Assembly (NCBI RefSeq): GCF_945859705.1
Contig: NC_079134.1
Location: forward strand, 47,112,402 to 47,176,401
DNA: 64,000 bases
Direction of reading: 5' to 3'
From: Episyrphus balteatus
Lineage: Eukaryota; Arthropoda; Insecta; Diptera; Syrphidae
In this document: one piece after another, positions 44,594 to 57,400 of the stretch
Layout of the letters: each line of letters starts with the position of its first letter
Position numbering within the stretch: the stretch's first letter is position 1
Position numbers and translations under genes: made by a program
The notes under the pieces: generated by a model
Seen by the model: only the letters and a program-made list of their open reading frames with translations
Database searches by the model: none
Told to the model about the DNA's origin: nothing

Positions 44594-46980
44594 CTGAAAA
44601 AATGCACATTCACAAATTTTTTTTGGATTTTTTCACAAAATTTAACAAAATTATTTAAACACTTTGGGGCAAAATTTTAAACGATTTAGTAAAATGGTTA
44701 AGCCATTTTAGTAATTAACTTATCTAAAAATCAGTCTTTTTTTGACTTAGTCAATTACTAAAAAAGCTTTAGCATTTTACTAAATCGTTAAAAATTTTGC
44801 ACTTTTACCTCCGATACATAAAAGCATTGAAAAAAAAAATAATATACATTTCATTGTAATCCGTTAAGTGGTTCTCAAAAAAAAAACTACCCAAATTATA
44901 TATTTTGTACTAAAAAATTTCAATTTGTACTAAAAAGTTATGATTTAACTTTTTCAATTTAGATTTCCACTTTTCAAACATATCATCACTTTTTTTATTT
45001 ATTTTTTTACTTTGTATAATATTTTACTCTTTTTTTTTTGTATTTGGCGCGCAATGAAAATTTAAATGTTCATATTACAAGTGCACGATCGCGAATGAAA
45101 TTGTAAAATGAGGTTTCGCATTTGGTTGGCGGTAACGAACGACGCGCGTTGTTGGTTTGTGTGATACCTTCCTTACGATGGTCTTCTTGATGGTGCACAC
45201 GATGATGAGGATGATGTTGTTGGTGATGATGTTATATCAAAGAATCATTGGAGCGTGGTTCTTAAAGATTCAAGTGCAGAAGCACACAAGACCATCAAGT
45301 TAAACTATACACTCAACAAGTTGCTGAAAGGAAAAGGAAACTAAAAGTATTTTATGCATTTGATACACTATGCGTATCAGAATGTCTGTGCTGCAGTATT
45401 TCCTTCTTCTTTTTTTTCTTTTCTTTTGAATTAATGAATGAACCTTAAAGGTGTTTGTGTACAGTACACTCAGTGTAATTTGATGAAAGTCAGGGCTTTA
45501 AAAAATAAAAATTAAAAAATCTAGCTGTGTTTTTGGATTTTTGTCGATAAGAGTTTAAAACGTTCCAAACAAAGTTGGAAACCTTGAGATTTTAGGTTTT
45601 TTTGGATAAAAGTTAAAGTTTGAAATATTGAAAACCATTCTTTCAGGGCAATATTCGAAAACCAATCGACTGATTCAGAGTGTATTTTAAGGAAAGATAA
45701 CTTGAATTTGTAGATAAATGGTAACTGGAAAAAGGCACAGGTGATGGTATATTTTTATAGTTCAGTTATACTTAAGATAAAAGTGCATACAAAATATGAA
45801 GATGAAAAAAAAAATAAAAATATTACGTCATTCATATATATGAATTTTATTGAAGAAAGGAGGGAGTTTTGACATAGAAAGAACTTGAAAAAGTAGACCT
45901 CAAGACTTTCATTTAATTTGTTCTGGATATAGCAATCCTGTTAGTCGCTCTATAGATGCGGTTAATTTGAAGTTAATCTGAATGCTGAAGCAAGACGATG
46001 TATTGAGTAGAGGTATATTCATGTACGCACGTTTAAAGTTATACATCTTTGGCATAATTAGGAAAAATGGCTAGCTTGTAAGTGATGTTTAGCGAAAATA
46101 AAGAAATATACGATTGGGTGCATTTACATTTTAAATTAATTGAGCTTGTAATAGTAACATTAATAAATAAAATTAGTAAGTAAAATAAAACTCTTCTAAT
46201 GAGTGATAATACCGGTGGCGTCACGGGGTTGTAATCCCTCAACAGTTCAACATTTATATAAAGTTTTTTTAAGCAGGTTGCAGGTTAATTGATATTTTAG
46301 AACACGAAGTGCAATGAAAAATTTTTTTAATAAATTGGTTTTCCTAATTTTGATAAAAATTCATACTACAACAGTCGTTTACGCAAAAAACCTTAATTTA
46401 ACGAAATAAAATTATTAAAAAAATGTAAAAATTTCAGTAAAGTTGGACTGATTTTTCAAAAGTAGCATTCTTTAAAATTTTTGTTCTAAAGGAGTTCTGT
46501 ATCTATTGATGACTCTTTTGTGTTAAGTTTTGTGAGCTTTTAAAAAAACCAAGTAGGTAATAGGCCAAAAATTTACCTATCTTGTGACGTCAGATTTTTC
46601 AAAATATTTAGTCCTAAAGTTTTATAGAATGCATTTTAAAGAATGCAACTTTTGAAAAATCAGGCAACTTAAATGCGTTTTTTTTTTCTGAAAATTGATT
46701 TATTTAGCTCCCACCTTTTGGTCTAAAATGTGTGCCCAAATATCTCGAAAAACTAGTGAACCGGATACTGATAAAAATTTGTTTGTGGATAGTAAAAGTC
46801 ATAAAGTACTTCTCATTTTAATTTTTCTTTTCGTTGTTTAGACAAAATAATGAACAAATTTAGGCCCTCATGCAAAATGTAACAACTAAGTACTGTCTTG
46901 ATATTTCTAAGTTAAAAAATTGAAACATTTAAGAATAAAGGCAGAAAATAATTCAAAATGGAATGTTTTGTTTTTGACTA
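44594..46980. promoter_or_regulatory. Probable lipase 5' region, promoter not resolved
   Basis: 45050-45350 is clearly less AT-rich than the surroundings, with several GCGCG-type words, CGATCG and (ATC)-rich runs, and has no transposon signature, as expected for a promoter or 5' UTR. A strong pyrimidine-CAG acceptor occurs near 45325 (minus), and an ATG just upstream starts MHKILLVSFSFQQLVE, signal-peptide-like, but its only in-phase donor (GAGT/GTATAG) is weak. No exon is called. Confidence 0.25.
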
Positions 46981-47624
46981 CATATACAGGGTGTTCCACA
47001 GTCACCGCCCCAAATGAAAACCATGGATTCCTGAGGTCATTTTCTCGTTTTCCTCCCGTTTTCGAGTTACCACGGTTTTAATGATTTTTGCTCTCTTGTC
47101 CTTTAACTGGCCTTATCTTTGTTAAACTACGTTTGATTTGAAAGATTTTTTTTACAACCAATCAAGAATTTATTACAATTTTAGTTTGTCTCAAAACTTT
47201 TTTTTCTGCGGACAACCGTTTCTTCACAATTTTGCATCAAACACAATTTTCTTCGTTTCTTAAGTTGTTTCTTACACTTTCATATCATTTAAGTCAAAAA
47301 AACACGTTGATGAGTATTGATTTTTTGTGCTTTTTTTGATTTTCATAAAAAAAATAAGTTTTATTTCATAAAAAATGCTATTAAAAGTAATAAAAAAAAA
47401 TAACAAACTGAGTGAATTAAAAAAAAAATAATAATTTTTAAATAAAAAATTAATTTAAATGAATTTAAACTTTTTCTGAGCTTTATCTATTTGTTCTTTT
47501 CTTAACCACAATAGCTCAGAAAAAGTTTTTAGTTCATATAAATTAATATTTATTTAAAAATTATTTTTTTTTAATTCACTCAGTTTGTTTATTTTTTTTT
47601 TCTCTTTTTTTCTATTTGACTAAG

Positions 47625-48136
47625 AGCTGATTTTTCAATCTTCTAATAAACAGTCAGTTAACTGTTCGACGAATAAAGTTATTAGGCTCATAACATAAAT
47701 AATCAGATCAGAGTTTTTCAATCAAGAAAAATTTATTCTACAGAATACCAAAAAAATGACAAATTCAAAAATATTCAAAATTAAACTTCATTTTTGTTCA
47801 TAATTATTTTTATTTTCTTGTGTTCCCTTGTATTTTTTAAACTCATTGGTCTTTAAATTTGTGAAAAAAAGTATCTTTATAATTTATAATCTCAAAGAAA
47901 TCCATTTTATCAATATTTTCTTCAAAACAGCGTTGAAAATTGCCACACTATTTTTGTTGAGATTATTCCTTAGAAAAATTTGTATTCGTCTGTGAAAGAA
48001 GCAGATAGTTTTATTCTTCTAATAAATGTCTTATTCTTAGGAATAAGCTATATCTGACTGTTGAAAAATTGATTTTGTCCCTATCTGGGGAATAAGTACT
48101 AACTGACTGTTTAACTGACTATTGAAAAATTGGCAC
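47625..48136. mobile_element. About 510-bp inverted-repeat element
   Basis: GATTTTTCAAT with CAGTCAGTTAACTG at the left is inverted at the right (AACTGACTATTGAAAAATTG). Several partial copies of the ACAGTCAGTTA motif lie inside. A sequence typical of repeat ends, ACAGGGTGTTCCACAG, occurs separately at 46987. Confidence 0.5.
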
Positions 48137-48482
48137 TAAATAAAAACGTAAGTTTGCCATTTTGTTGACTTTTTTTTAATGTATTGTTTGAGGATCACAA
48201 CTGTCTGGTATTCCAATAAAAAAAACTTCAGTTTGTTGGATTCACAGGTATATAAGAATAGAATTAAATTAGGAACTTGAAACTTTTTTTTCAACCATCA
48301 TATAAGGATCTGGGAGCATTTTTTATAAAATAAACACCGTCCTAATGTATAGGGCTGAAACATTAGCTTTGTTATGGTAATTTCAAGAATACTCAATTTT
48401 GCACTTTTTGCAAAAATGTTTTCTTATTTTGCAAAAAGTTTAATAATAATAATTTGACCTAAAATGGTACTCAATTGAAATA

Positions 48483-49804
48483 GCGTAAGGGGTATAATGG
48501 TTGGCACCCCCGATTTTGGTACCAATTATTTTCACCCTTCATGCAATAAAGCATTTCACAAAAACTACTATGCCCAAGAACAAAAATCATGTTTATTTTC
48601 ATAAACTGTATAAATTCTCAACAATTCTGGATTTTTATTTAGGTTTATTTCATTTTCAGTTCCTTTTAATTAGTAAAAAAGTAAAGCCTTTCTAAGTTCA
48701 TGAAAAAAGTACAAAAAGTACAGTGTTCCCGCTAAGGACACTGAATTTGATAACTGTCCGTTTTTGATTATTTTTTGAGTTTTTGGATGAAGATTTATTT
48801 TTTTTTTAGCTTAACAATATAATAAATGAAATGTTTTTAGTTGTTTTTTTATAAAAAAATATGTTCAAATTAATTAAAAAGGGGTGTCAATAATTGGTCC
48901 CATATAAAGTAAAGTAAATAATGCGTGCTTTGGGACATCAATCATTCGCACTTTTAGACTGCCAATAATTATACTGTGTATATCCGTTATAAGTTTATGT
49001 TTGAAAAATGGGGAAAAAAGAGCTCAAAAAGATTGATAGATTTGCCAAAAACTCGTTACAGACAATTTGTACGTGATTTCCAAGACCCATTTTTATTTTA
49101 TTTTAATATCTCGTTTTTGATAACTCATATACTCATATATATGATACTCATAAAGGATATCTCCTACATATATAAAGTTTTCGAGATATTGCAATTTTCT
49201 CGAAAACGGCTCCAACGATTTCGATTCAATTTGGCGTAGGTACGCAATGTCCTTAAAAATTCTAACAAAAAAGCGTGTTTAGTTTTTCTCAAAAAAATTG
49301 TAAAGCAGAAATATAACGTTTCTCTTTTTTGCCAAAAAGACAGAATTTTTAGATAAATTTAATCTTAAAAAAGATTTAACTTCCAAAAATTATCTGAGAT
49401 GAAGGTATGTAGGATTTGAAATGCAAGAGCCAGTACGTACGACCCAGTCGTACATTTTAGTTACTTTTCTTTTTTAATTGCGTTAAATGAAGATCTGTTG
49501 TTATATTAAACTGTTTTTAACTAAACTTTGATAAAAACTATCATTTCTTGTATTTCTTTCAATTTTGAGGATGCCAATAACTGTACCCTCGGGTGCCAAC
49601 AATTGTACCTGGGTGCCAATGATTGTACCTTTTGGGTAGCTTTTCCTATTTTAATATTTTAAAAATAGTCTTTGTTTTTTAAACATTTTTTTCTAATAAC
49701 ATTCAAGTCAGATTCTCTAAACTTTAATTTGACATATAAAACGTATTCCTAACTCTTTAAATGCGAGAGTAATTCGAGAGTGCCAACCATTGTACCTGTT
49801 ACGC
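48483..49804. mobile_element. 1.3-kb TA-target element with GGTACAATGGTTGGCAC ends
   Basis: GCGTAAGGGGTATAATGGTT is inverted at the right (AACCATTGTACCTGTTACGC). TA lies outside both ends (48481-48482, 49805-49806). The motif GTGCCAA(T/C)(A/G)ATTGTACC recurs five or more times near the ends. A reverse-oriented fragment of the GCACGACTGGG family is nested at about 49130-49458. Confidence 0.7.
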
Positions 49805-49806
49805 TA

Positions 49807-52199
49807 TATTGCTAAGCTCTACATAAAAGCGTTCTGTATACGATAACGATTCTTAGAAAAATGCCTACATTTTATTAGATGTGCTTATGAATGATAAATT
49901 TAATAACTTTTCTTATGGACACAAAAAAATTAGCTAAGCTTGGGTATTGGGAAAAATAACAGTTTTTACTATTTCAAAAGCTAGATTTTATGTCGGAATA
50001 TATGAGCATTATGTTTTTTTCTCAAAATTCACCTCTTAAATCATCCTTAAATACTAACGGGACACCCGATATTACAAAAATATGTATAATGTTAAGTTAG
50101 TGAAAATAAAGTTTTAGTAAAATAAAACATATTTACTGTATGATACATAATAATATACACACATGTGATTCAAAGGTTATCCTTTGAAAATAAATCAAAA
50201 ATTATTTTGATTGGTTATTTTAAGGTTCTAACGTCAACTCTTTCGTTTCGCTCATTATCACCAAATTGTGTAAACAAATTTTTGTTTTAACTCCAAATTA
50301 TACTACTCCTTGATAGATGAATAGTATTAAGAGCATATTGATTTGGTTTTGATAATCCTAGGAGCAACTTTTAACTTAGATTTACAAATCAAAGAAACGT
50401 TTTAAATTTTTTCTAAAGAAGTTAGTTTTTGGTCTACGGATTTAGTTTTTTATCAAATCTTATTAATTTTTCAATTGTTTTTTCTGTCTATGTGAGAGAG
50501 ATATTAGAACTTCACTTATGGCATCATAAAACATCGTCAAAAAAAACAATAAAATGTTATCAATTAACTAATTATATAGCAAATTTACGATCGTAATTAA
50601 ATCCAGTGAAATTGAAAAGAACATTAATATGAATGCTTTTTCCGCAATTTTAGTTTGTCTAATCTTGCCTTTATGGATACATACTATGTATACATTTTGT
50701 TTAGTTCCAAATTTCTTTAACATAAAACAAAAAAAAAATTTAATTCAATAAGTAATATAAACAAAAATTTTAAAAAGTAATACCTACCGGTGTTATGCAT
50801 TTAATTTCCATTTCTATCCCACATCCACATCACACGGACACGGAAGGTACCTAACCTAAATAGAAATCTTTTGTATTCTAACATGACATCTAAAGTATTG
50901 TGTCGTGCAGAGATACGATCATTGCATATGAATCTTCAATGACTATGCCTAGTTTACAAATACAGCTCAGAGCTCCAGCTGAGGTGCGTGTTCGTTGGTG
51001 ATTTACTCAATCACAATTGCGAAACATTTGATACCATAAGATAAGAACATGTTCGCCATCTGTCAAAAGAAAAAAAAAAAACTAGTTCTCCATATCAATG
51101 AGTGAGTCTACTTTGTTATGACACCTTTTCTTCATCCTATACTAACTACCACACCATTTCAGGGCAACCTGCAATTATCCATAGCGAGTGTTCATGAATG
51201 CAAGAAAACAAAAAATGCATTTTATGGATTGGATACCTTCAAATTGTCAGTTATTAAACAAGTACCTCTCTTCTCATAAGAGTAATTAACATTGTACCAC
51301 TTATTGTTTCAATTATTCATTAAAATCAAGATGATATTGTGATCGTTGTCAATGATAAAGTGAAAACAAACCCCCCCATTGAAATTGCAAAAAAAAAAAA
51401 CAAGACAATAAACCGTCTGGAACGGACTGCATTGCAAAATAAGAAACAAGATACTTTTAATTATTTTTTTATTTTATTTATAACCTTGAGTTTTGGCCAT
51501 AACCATCAGCAATATGAAATTCATTACCATCAAAATGGTTTTGTTTACAAACATTAATTTTTTCGAGGGTTATTTTTTTATCATATTATTGATATCTTAA
51601 CAGCAAGTGATAACAATCTTGTAAGCATTAACATTGATGAGTTACGAGTATTTGTTTTCTTTTATTCTTTTCGGACTACACCATCTTATTTAATGATTTA
51701 CAATTTTTTTAAATTAAGCCAAATATCTACTATTTAAATGTGATAACAGCCTCGTTCCATTGAAGGTGGGAGTTTACTTATGAATATAATGATCTTGTTT
51801 CTAGTAAATTTACTACTAGAACTACTCATGATCTTTTTCTCGAGTAGATGGGAATTGCATTGTTCGTTGAAAGTGAATTCCATTTAAAATCGCTTATAAA
51901 CTAATAGTAGTGCCTTGTCACCTCCCAAAATAACAAAATGTCTTTACAAAACGACAAAGATGCATGGGGACAGAGCAACAGGGCAACGCACGCCTCCGGG
52001 TCTCATAACATACACACATACAAGAAGCATAAATCCGACCGTGCAACCTGCTTTGAATAACGTTGATTCCGGCTTTAGTTTTTATTTTAATTTTTTGGAG
52101 TCGTTAAAAACAATTTCCAAAATTTTTGTGAACAAAAATAATTTTTAGTTTTTTTTTTTGTAACATTTGCATAAAAATTAAAGCATCAAAATTGTTAAA
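49807..52199. other. Unique intergenic DNA, possible regulatory island
   Basis: No gene recognised. 50780-51190 is less AT-rich and holds several E-box-like words (CAGCTG, CATCTG) and CGTGTTCG, without repeat signatures, so it may be regulatory or a 5' exon of the lipase. Confidence 0.3.
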
Positions 52200-52354
52200 A
52201 ATGTTTGAATTCATTCAGTCTTGTCACGAATTCCATTCGTATCGGAAGTTTGCTACGATTCCTACGATCCGAGTTTGTGATTGTTTTTTCGGAAAACGTA
52301 GAAAATTTCCGATACGAATGGAATTCGTGATAAGGCCGAATAAATTCAAACATT
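52200..52354. mobile_element. 155-bp palindromic element
   Basis: Arms of about 47 bp (ATGTTTGAATTCATTCAGTC ... ATTCCATTCGTATCGGAA and the inverse) around a 60-bp centre with a shorter internal hairpin (CTACGATTCC / CGGAAAACGTAG). It gives mirror-image open frames on both strands that are not genes. Confidence 0.65.
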
Positions 52355-53700
52355 TTAAATCCAAAAATCGTCCCAAAAGCCAACAACAGCCCTTTCTTCT
52401 TAATTTGAAAAATTATTTTAAAGATTAAAAAAAAACCTTTTTTTGATTTTTGTGGGAAAAATAATTCAAGATTTAAAAACCCTCCATAACTTTTTTTGTT
52501 TTTGTTATAATATCAAAGTTCGATATTCCAACGTGGATTTGGTCGTTTTTCCAAGTACGTAAAAAAAAGAAACTTAAAAAATTCGAAAAAAAAAAATCGT
52601 TTGGTGTTCAAAGTTGGAGCTTTAACATCCTTTTATTTATTTAATTCCAGTACGACCATTTTTACAGTTTTTACAGTCACTTGAAAAACCTCAAACAATT
52701 CGGATTGTTGTTTTTTGATCTCTTAATTTTTTCCTGAACGTGCCCAATCACAAAATATTACGATGATAAAAAATGCGCATTTTTTTCAGTCCGTATGTCT
52801 GTGTGTGTGTCTGATATGTCTGGTGTGTTTGGATAAGGGGTGTTGCGAATATTCGCATCCACATCCGCAAATGCATGACATCCGCATGAATAAGGACATC
52901 CACATCCGCGGATTTTTGTTTTGATGCAAAGAAGTTGCGACAAAAAAGAAGTTGGGAGGAGTCGGCGAATGGCGCATACCAATGAGAGTCACACCGAGTA
53001 GCCCAAATTCACTTGAAACGAAATGAGATAATTTCCCAAATTAGTTATCAGTTATCAAATTTGGGCTGTTAACCCCATTTCTTTCCGGACAAAAAAAGAG
53101 CCAATATTGATGAAAGCCCTCTTCATAAAGAAGACCTCAACTACAATTTCAACGCACTCCACAAGGCAGTGTTCCCAGGAAGCATCCGCGATGTGAAAAA
53201 ATCCACATCCCTAGTTTGGATATGTCTCTATCTCGATCTGCAGCTAGGTCATTGAAGCGGTTTACTTCAAACTTTGTAGCCGAGTCTTAGGTGCTTCCCT
53301 AGACTGTAAATTGAAATTTTATTTTTAGGATTAAAATTAACTGTACTTGCCATACGACACAAATGGAAAAGCTTAAGGCAGTTCGGGTTGCTGGAGGCGA
53401 CTCCAAGATCCAATCTGTATTAAAATAGGACAAAAATAGATCATCCCTTCCTTGTGCTAAATAATAAGTCTTCTCTTGTAAAGTAAATGCAACAAATGAG
53501 ATGTAAACAATTATATGCGTTTTATTACAAATACATTTCAATAAATCATTACATAGATGCATGTAATGATAATGTAAAATAAAAATGTCAAACAGAACAC
53601 ACACATGACAATAAATTTTAAAATACAATTTCTATTGAATCTAGGATATTATAATGTTTTGTGTTGTTTTTTTTTTTAATATATAAATTAAACAATAAAA
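52355..53700. other. Intergenic DNA with ACATCCGC-rich segment
   Basis: 52845-52915 is a cluster of CATCCGC/CATCCAC words, and CATCCGC recurs near 53183. Around 53335-53430 GC rises, and on the minus strand a pyrimidine-rich acceptor precedes a short frame, but I cannot tie it to a gene. Confidence 0.35.
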
Positions 53701-53720
53701 AAATGCATATTGTTGTTTTA

Positions 53721-54485
53721 TTATTTTAAAATGCCTTTTCTGAGGGTTTTTTTAATTGGTTCAACTTTTTGCTTCTTTTCAACAATTTTCTTTGATTCTT
53801 CAACTTCTTCCTCGTTATTATCACTAACTATGACTTCTTCTTTTTTATCTGCCTTAACACTTTCACTATGTTTTTCTACATCTTCAATTTCCATTTGTTC
53901 AGGTTCTTCATCTTTGTCCACATCACCATCAATAACTAAATGATATAATTTCTTTTCTTCATCAGAAATTGGAACAGGTGCTTTCGAGAGGGGATCTCTT
54001 CCGTTTAGAGATTTGGGGAAAGCAATCACATCACGAATTGATCTAGCTTGGCAAATAAATGCCATCAGTCTGTCGATACCCAATGCAATACCTCCATGAG
54101 GTGGACATCCACTTTCAAGTGCACTAAGCAAATGATTGAGATGTTCATGTGGAATTTTCAAAATTTCTTCTAAAACAAATTTCTGCAAGTCTTTGTTATG
54201 AATACGAATTGAACCGCCACCTACTTCATTTCCATTAAGTACTAAATCGTAGGCTTGTGATTTAATGTTTTCCAAATTTTCTTTATTCTTCAGCTGTTCA
54301 AGATATTCATCCTGTGGAGCTGTGAATGGATGATGGGCACTCTCGTAACCGCCATCTTCGGTTTTGAAAAACATTGGGAAATCTACTACCCAAAGGAATT
54401 TGTTCATTTTTTTACGTCGAGGCAAAAGTTCATTTTCTTCTAACAAGTCAGCATAATCCAGACGAAGGCGGCCCATTAAAGTTCG
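53721..54485 (-). CDS. AspRS-m: AspRS-m last exon: motif 3 and charged tail
   Basis: 254 codons from acceptor TTTCAG/CGAAC to TAA. It holds LWVVDFPMF, HHPFTAPQDEY, YDLVLNGNEVGGGSIRIHN (binding of aspartate and ATP), motif 3 GGIALGIDRL and RDVIAFPKS. From about residue 185 of the exon it continues into a Glu/Asp/Lys-rich low-complexity tail (DKDEEPEQMEIEDVEKH ... KKTLRKGILK) not present in ordinary DARS2. An AATAAA overlaps the bases just after the stop. Confidence 0.9.
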   Translation of the reverse strand, partial: RTLMGRLRLDYADLLEENELLPRRKKMNKFLWVVDFPMFFKTEDGGYESAHHPFTAPQDEYLEQLKNKENLENIKSQAYDLVLNGNEVGGGSIRIHNKDLQKFVLEEILKIPHEHLNHLLSALESGCPPHGGIALGIDRLMAFICQARSIRDVIAFPKSLNGRDPLSKAPVPISDEEKKLYHLVIDGDVDKDEEPEQMEIEDVEKHSESVKADKKEEVIVSDNNEEEVEESKKIVEKKQKVEPIKKTLRKGILK

Positions 54486-57400
54486 CTGAAAGTAAAAAAG
54501 GACAAATTTTGAGAAAATGAATAAAGGCTCAAGTAAAGGCTTTCATAAATGCACAGAATTTAATCACCCTAAAAGCACTCAAATATTTGCATATTTGTGG
54601 GTTATGAACTTAATGGTTATAAAATTTGTAATCCTAAAACAACAAGTATTATCGTCGCTAGACTGTCGATTTTTAGTTTTTAACTTTTAGGAAGTCCTAA
54701 GCAAAATTCGGTATCAATTTGGCAGTACTAGGGCTTAGTACTTGTGTGAAGAAATTACTCGGGACCGATTTGAGTACTAACGATTGGTATAATAACCAGG
54801 TCCTAGCTGATTTTGAGGAGCTAGCTAGTACCGAGTCCTAATAGTACTGTCCTTAATTGACAGTTCTAAAGCTTAGTACTTGAGTGAATAAATGAGTTGA
54901 TACCGATTTGAGTACTAACTTTAGGACTAGGACCGGTACTACCGCTAGGGCTCTGTAAAGAAATCGGCCGTAAGTGTCATAAAATTAAGAAAATTTAAGC
55001 ATTTTTAATTCAATGCAGTAGTATTCTAAATCAACTTCTTAATTAAAAATCAAATTTGGCCTTGAAGTAATAAAACTAAGTTCCTCAAAAATAACATCAC
55101 GCGCACACAAGTACTAAGCCCTAGTACTGCCAAATTGATACCGATTTTTGCTTAGGACTTCCTAAAAGTTAGAAACTAAAAATCGACAGTCTAGCGACGA
55201 TAATACTTGATTTGGGTGGATTTTTTGCATTTATTTCAAAATTTAATTAGCAGCTTAGAGATTTTGTGTCTTTTCAAAGAGATACTTTTTGCTTTAATTG
55301 ATTTTTATTCTGATTTTGTAATTTTATTTTTTGTCGAAATTGTGCATTTTGTAATTTTTTTTTTTTTCTTGAAGAAAATGGATTTAATTTTTGATGCAGA
55401 ATTGGTAAACGACATCTGTCCCGCAAGCCGCAATTAAAAAAGTTGTGGGTAGACTTTTTTAACAAAAAGTCGGCACCTTTCTTCAAGTTAGGGCCTAAAT
55501 ATTTAGGTAATTTCGCGCTCTCTGATTGGTCAACTGTCAAAAAAATCCTTCCAATTTAGGTAATTTTATTGGAAAGCTGGCTGGAAAGTTAGGCAAGAAA
55601 ATTTTAATTAAACATTTAGGAAAGCTTTTTTTGTCAACCTGACAGCTGAATATTTTTAATAAATGAATAACGTTAGCAAAATTAAATCTATTTGTTTTAA
55701 AAACGAGTAAAAAGTGCTTTATCGGTTATAATTAATATTATTTATTTATTAAAGAATAGTGAAATTTGGTGTCTGACCCATGCGATCTGTAAAAATCTTA
55801 AGTAAATTTCGATATTTGACAATAATGAAACATCCAAACAAATTTAGTCAATTCACCTTTATTTCCGTCTAGAAAATGACGTTGCCTTAATATCTAGTCC
55901 CTAATATTTCCTGAACGTGCCCAATAACATCAGATCCAAACTAATTTAGTCAATTTAATCAAATTTCCGTTCAGAAAATGACGTTGCCTAAATATCTAGT
56001 CTCTAATATTTTCTGAACGTGCCCATTAAACGTTTTTTGTCTATTTTGTTTTGTTTGATTTCCTGGGGGGTCATTCCGTAATTTTGAAAACGATAATCGA
56101 ATCGATGATAATCGTTTTACAGTTTGAGAATCTTTAAAGCTATTTTAAGTCAATTCTGATTCAATATTTCCTTCTTCTTCTTCCTTTTTCTCGGCGCTGT
56201 TATGATCTCGATGTCGAGGGGATCATAACCTTCCCACGTTACTGCTTCACACTAGTGATCCGCCTGTGGGGTTCGCCGGGTTGACCTCAGAAATCGGCGG
56301 CAAGCCTCCCGGTTTTGTATTGTTCCGTTTCTGAGGCCAACTGAATGCTGGTGTTTTTGCATTTGCTTGTACCAGGAGTTTTTAGGCCTACCTTTCTTTT
56401 TATTTCGTGTTGGAACGTCGTATGATATTGCTTTTTTGACGGGGTTCTCAGGATCTCTCCTTTGAACATGGCAATACCAACTGAGTCGGTCGTGTTCAAT
56501 TTTTTGGGAGATGGTATTTTTAACATGAAGGCTTCCTCGGATCTTTGTACTTCTAATTCTATCAAGCTTTGTTACTCCTGCTGTCATGCGAAGCATCTTC
56601 ATCTCAGCTGCCGTTAACTTACTCTCATACTTTTTGTACATTGTCCAACATTGTGAACCGTATGTGAGTGCTGGACGCACAACTGCGGTGTAGAGCCTTC
56701 CTTTCAGCTTAGGGGGCATTTTTCGATCACAGAAGATAGCAGAATTTTCCCGCCACTTCATCCACTCTACGCTTACGCGATGATTGATATCGTCATCACA
56801 AGTACCTTCGTTATTTATCATAGACCCCAGATATTTAAACTTTTCACACTTGGGAAGCACTACACCATTCAAATAAATGTTAGGAATAGGCCTGTGTGGA
56901 TCAGAAAATGGGCAGCATAGGTATTCTGTCTTTTTCGCGCTTATGCGGTACCCACTACCTTCTAGAACATCCACCCATACATCAAGTGCTCGTTGCAGGG
57001 ATATCGGGTCTTTACTTATGATGGCTCCATCGTCAGCAAAGAATAACTGATGCAATTTGGGTCCGTCAATTCAATATTTCCTAAATAGTTTAATATAAAT
57101 AAAAGTTTTCGTATCCTTAGAAGTCGTATTAGTCTAGGTGATTTAGTAGTTGCCTCTTACTCGGGTGTCCGAAGTTCGATTCCAGAAATCGAAATTGTTT
57201 TACCGATTTTTGCTTAGGACTTCCTAAAAGTTAGAAACTAAAAATCGACAGTCTAGCGACGATAATACTTGATTTGGGTGGATTTTTTGCATTTATTTCA
57301 AAATTTAATTAGCAGCTTAGAGATTTGGTGTCTTTTCAAAGAGATACTTTTTGCTTTAATTGATTTTTATTCTGATTTTGTAATTTTATTTTTTGTCGAA

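Noticed and set aside
46039..46242. Possible signal-peptide exon for the lipase (RRVLFYLLILFINV)
   Set aside because: The open stretch has no ATG start in frame and no suitable donor.
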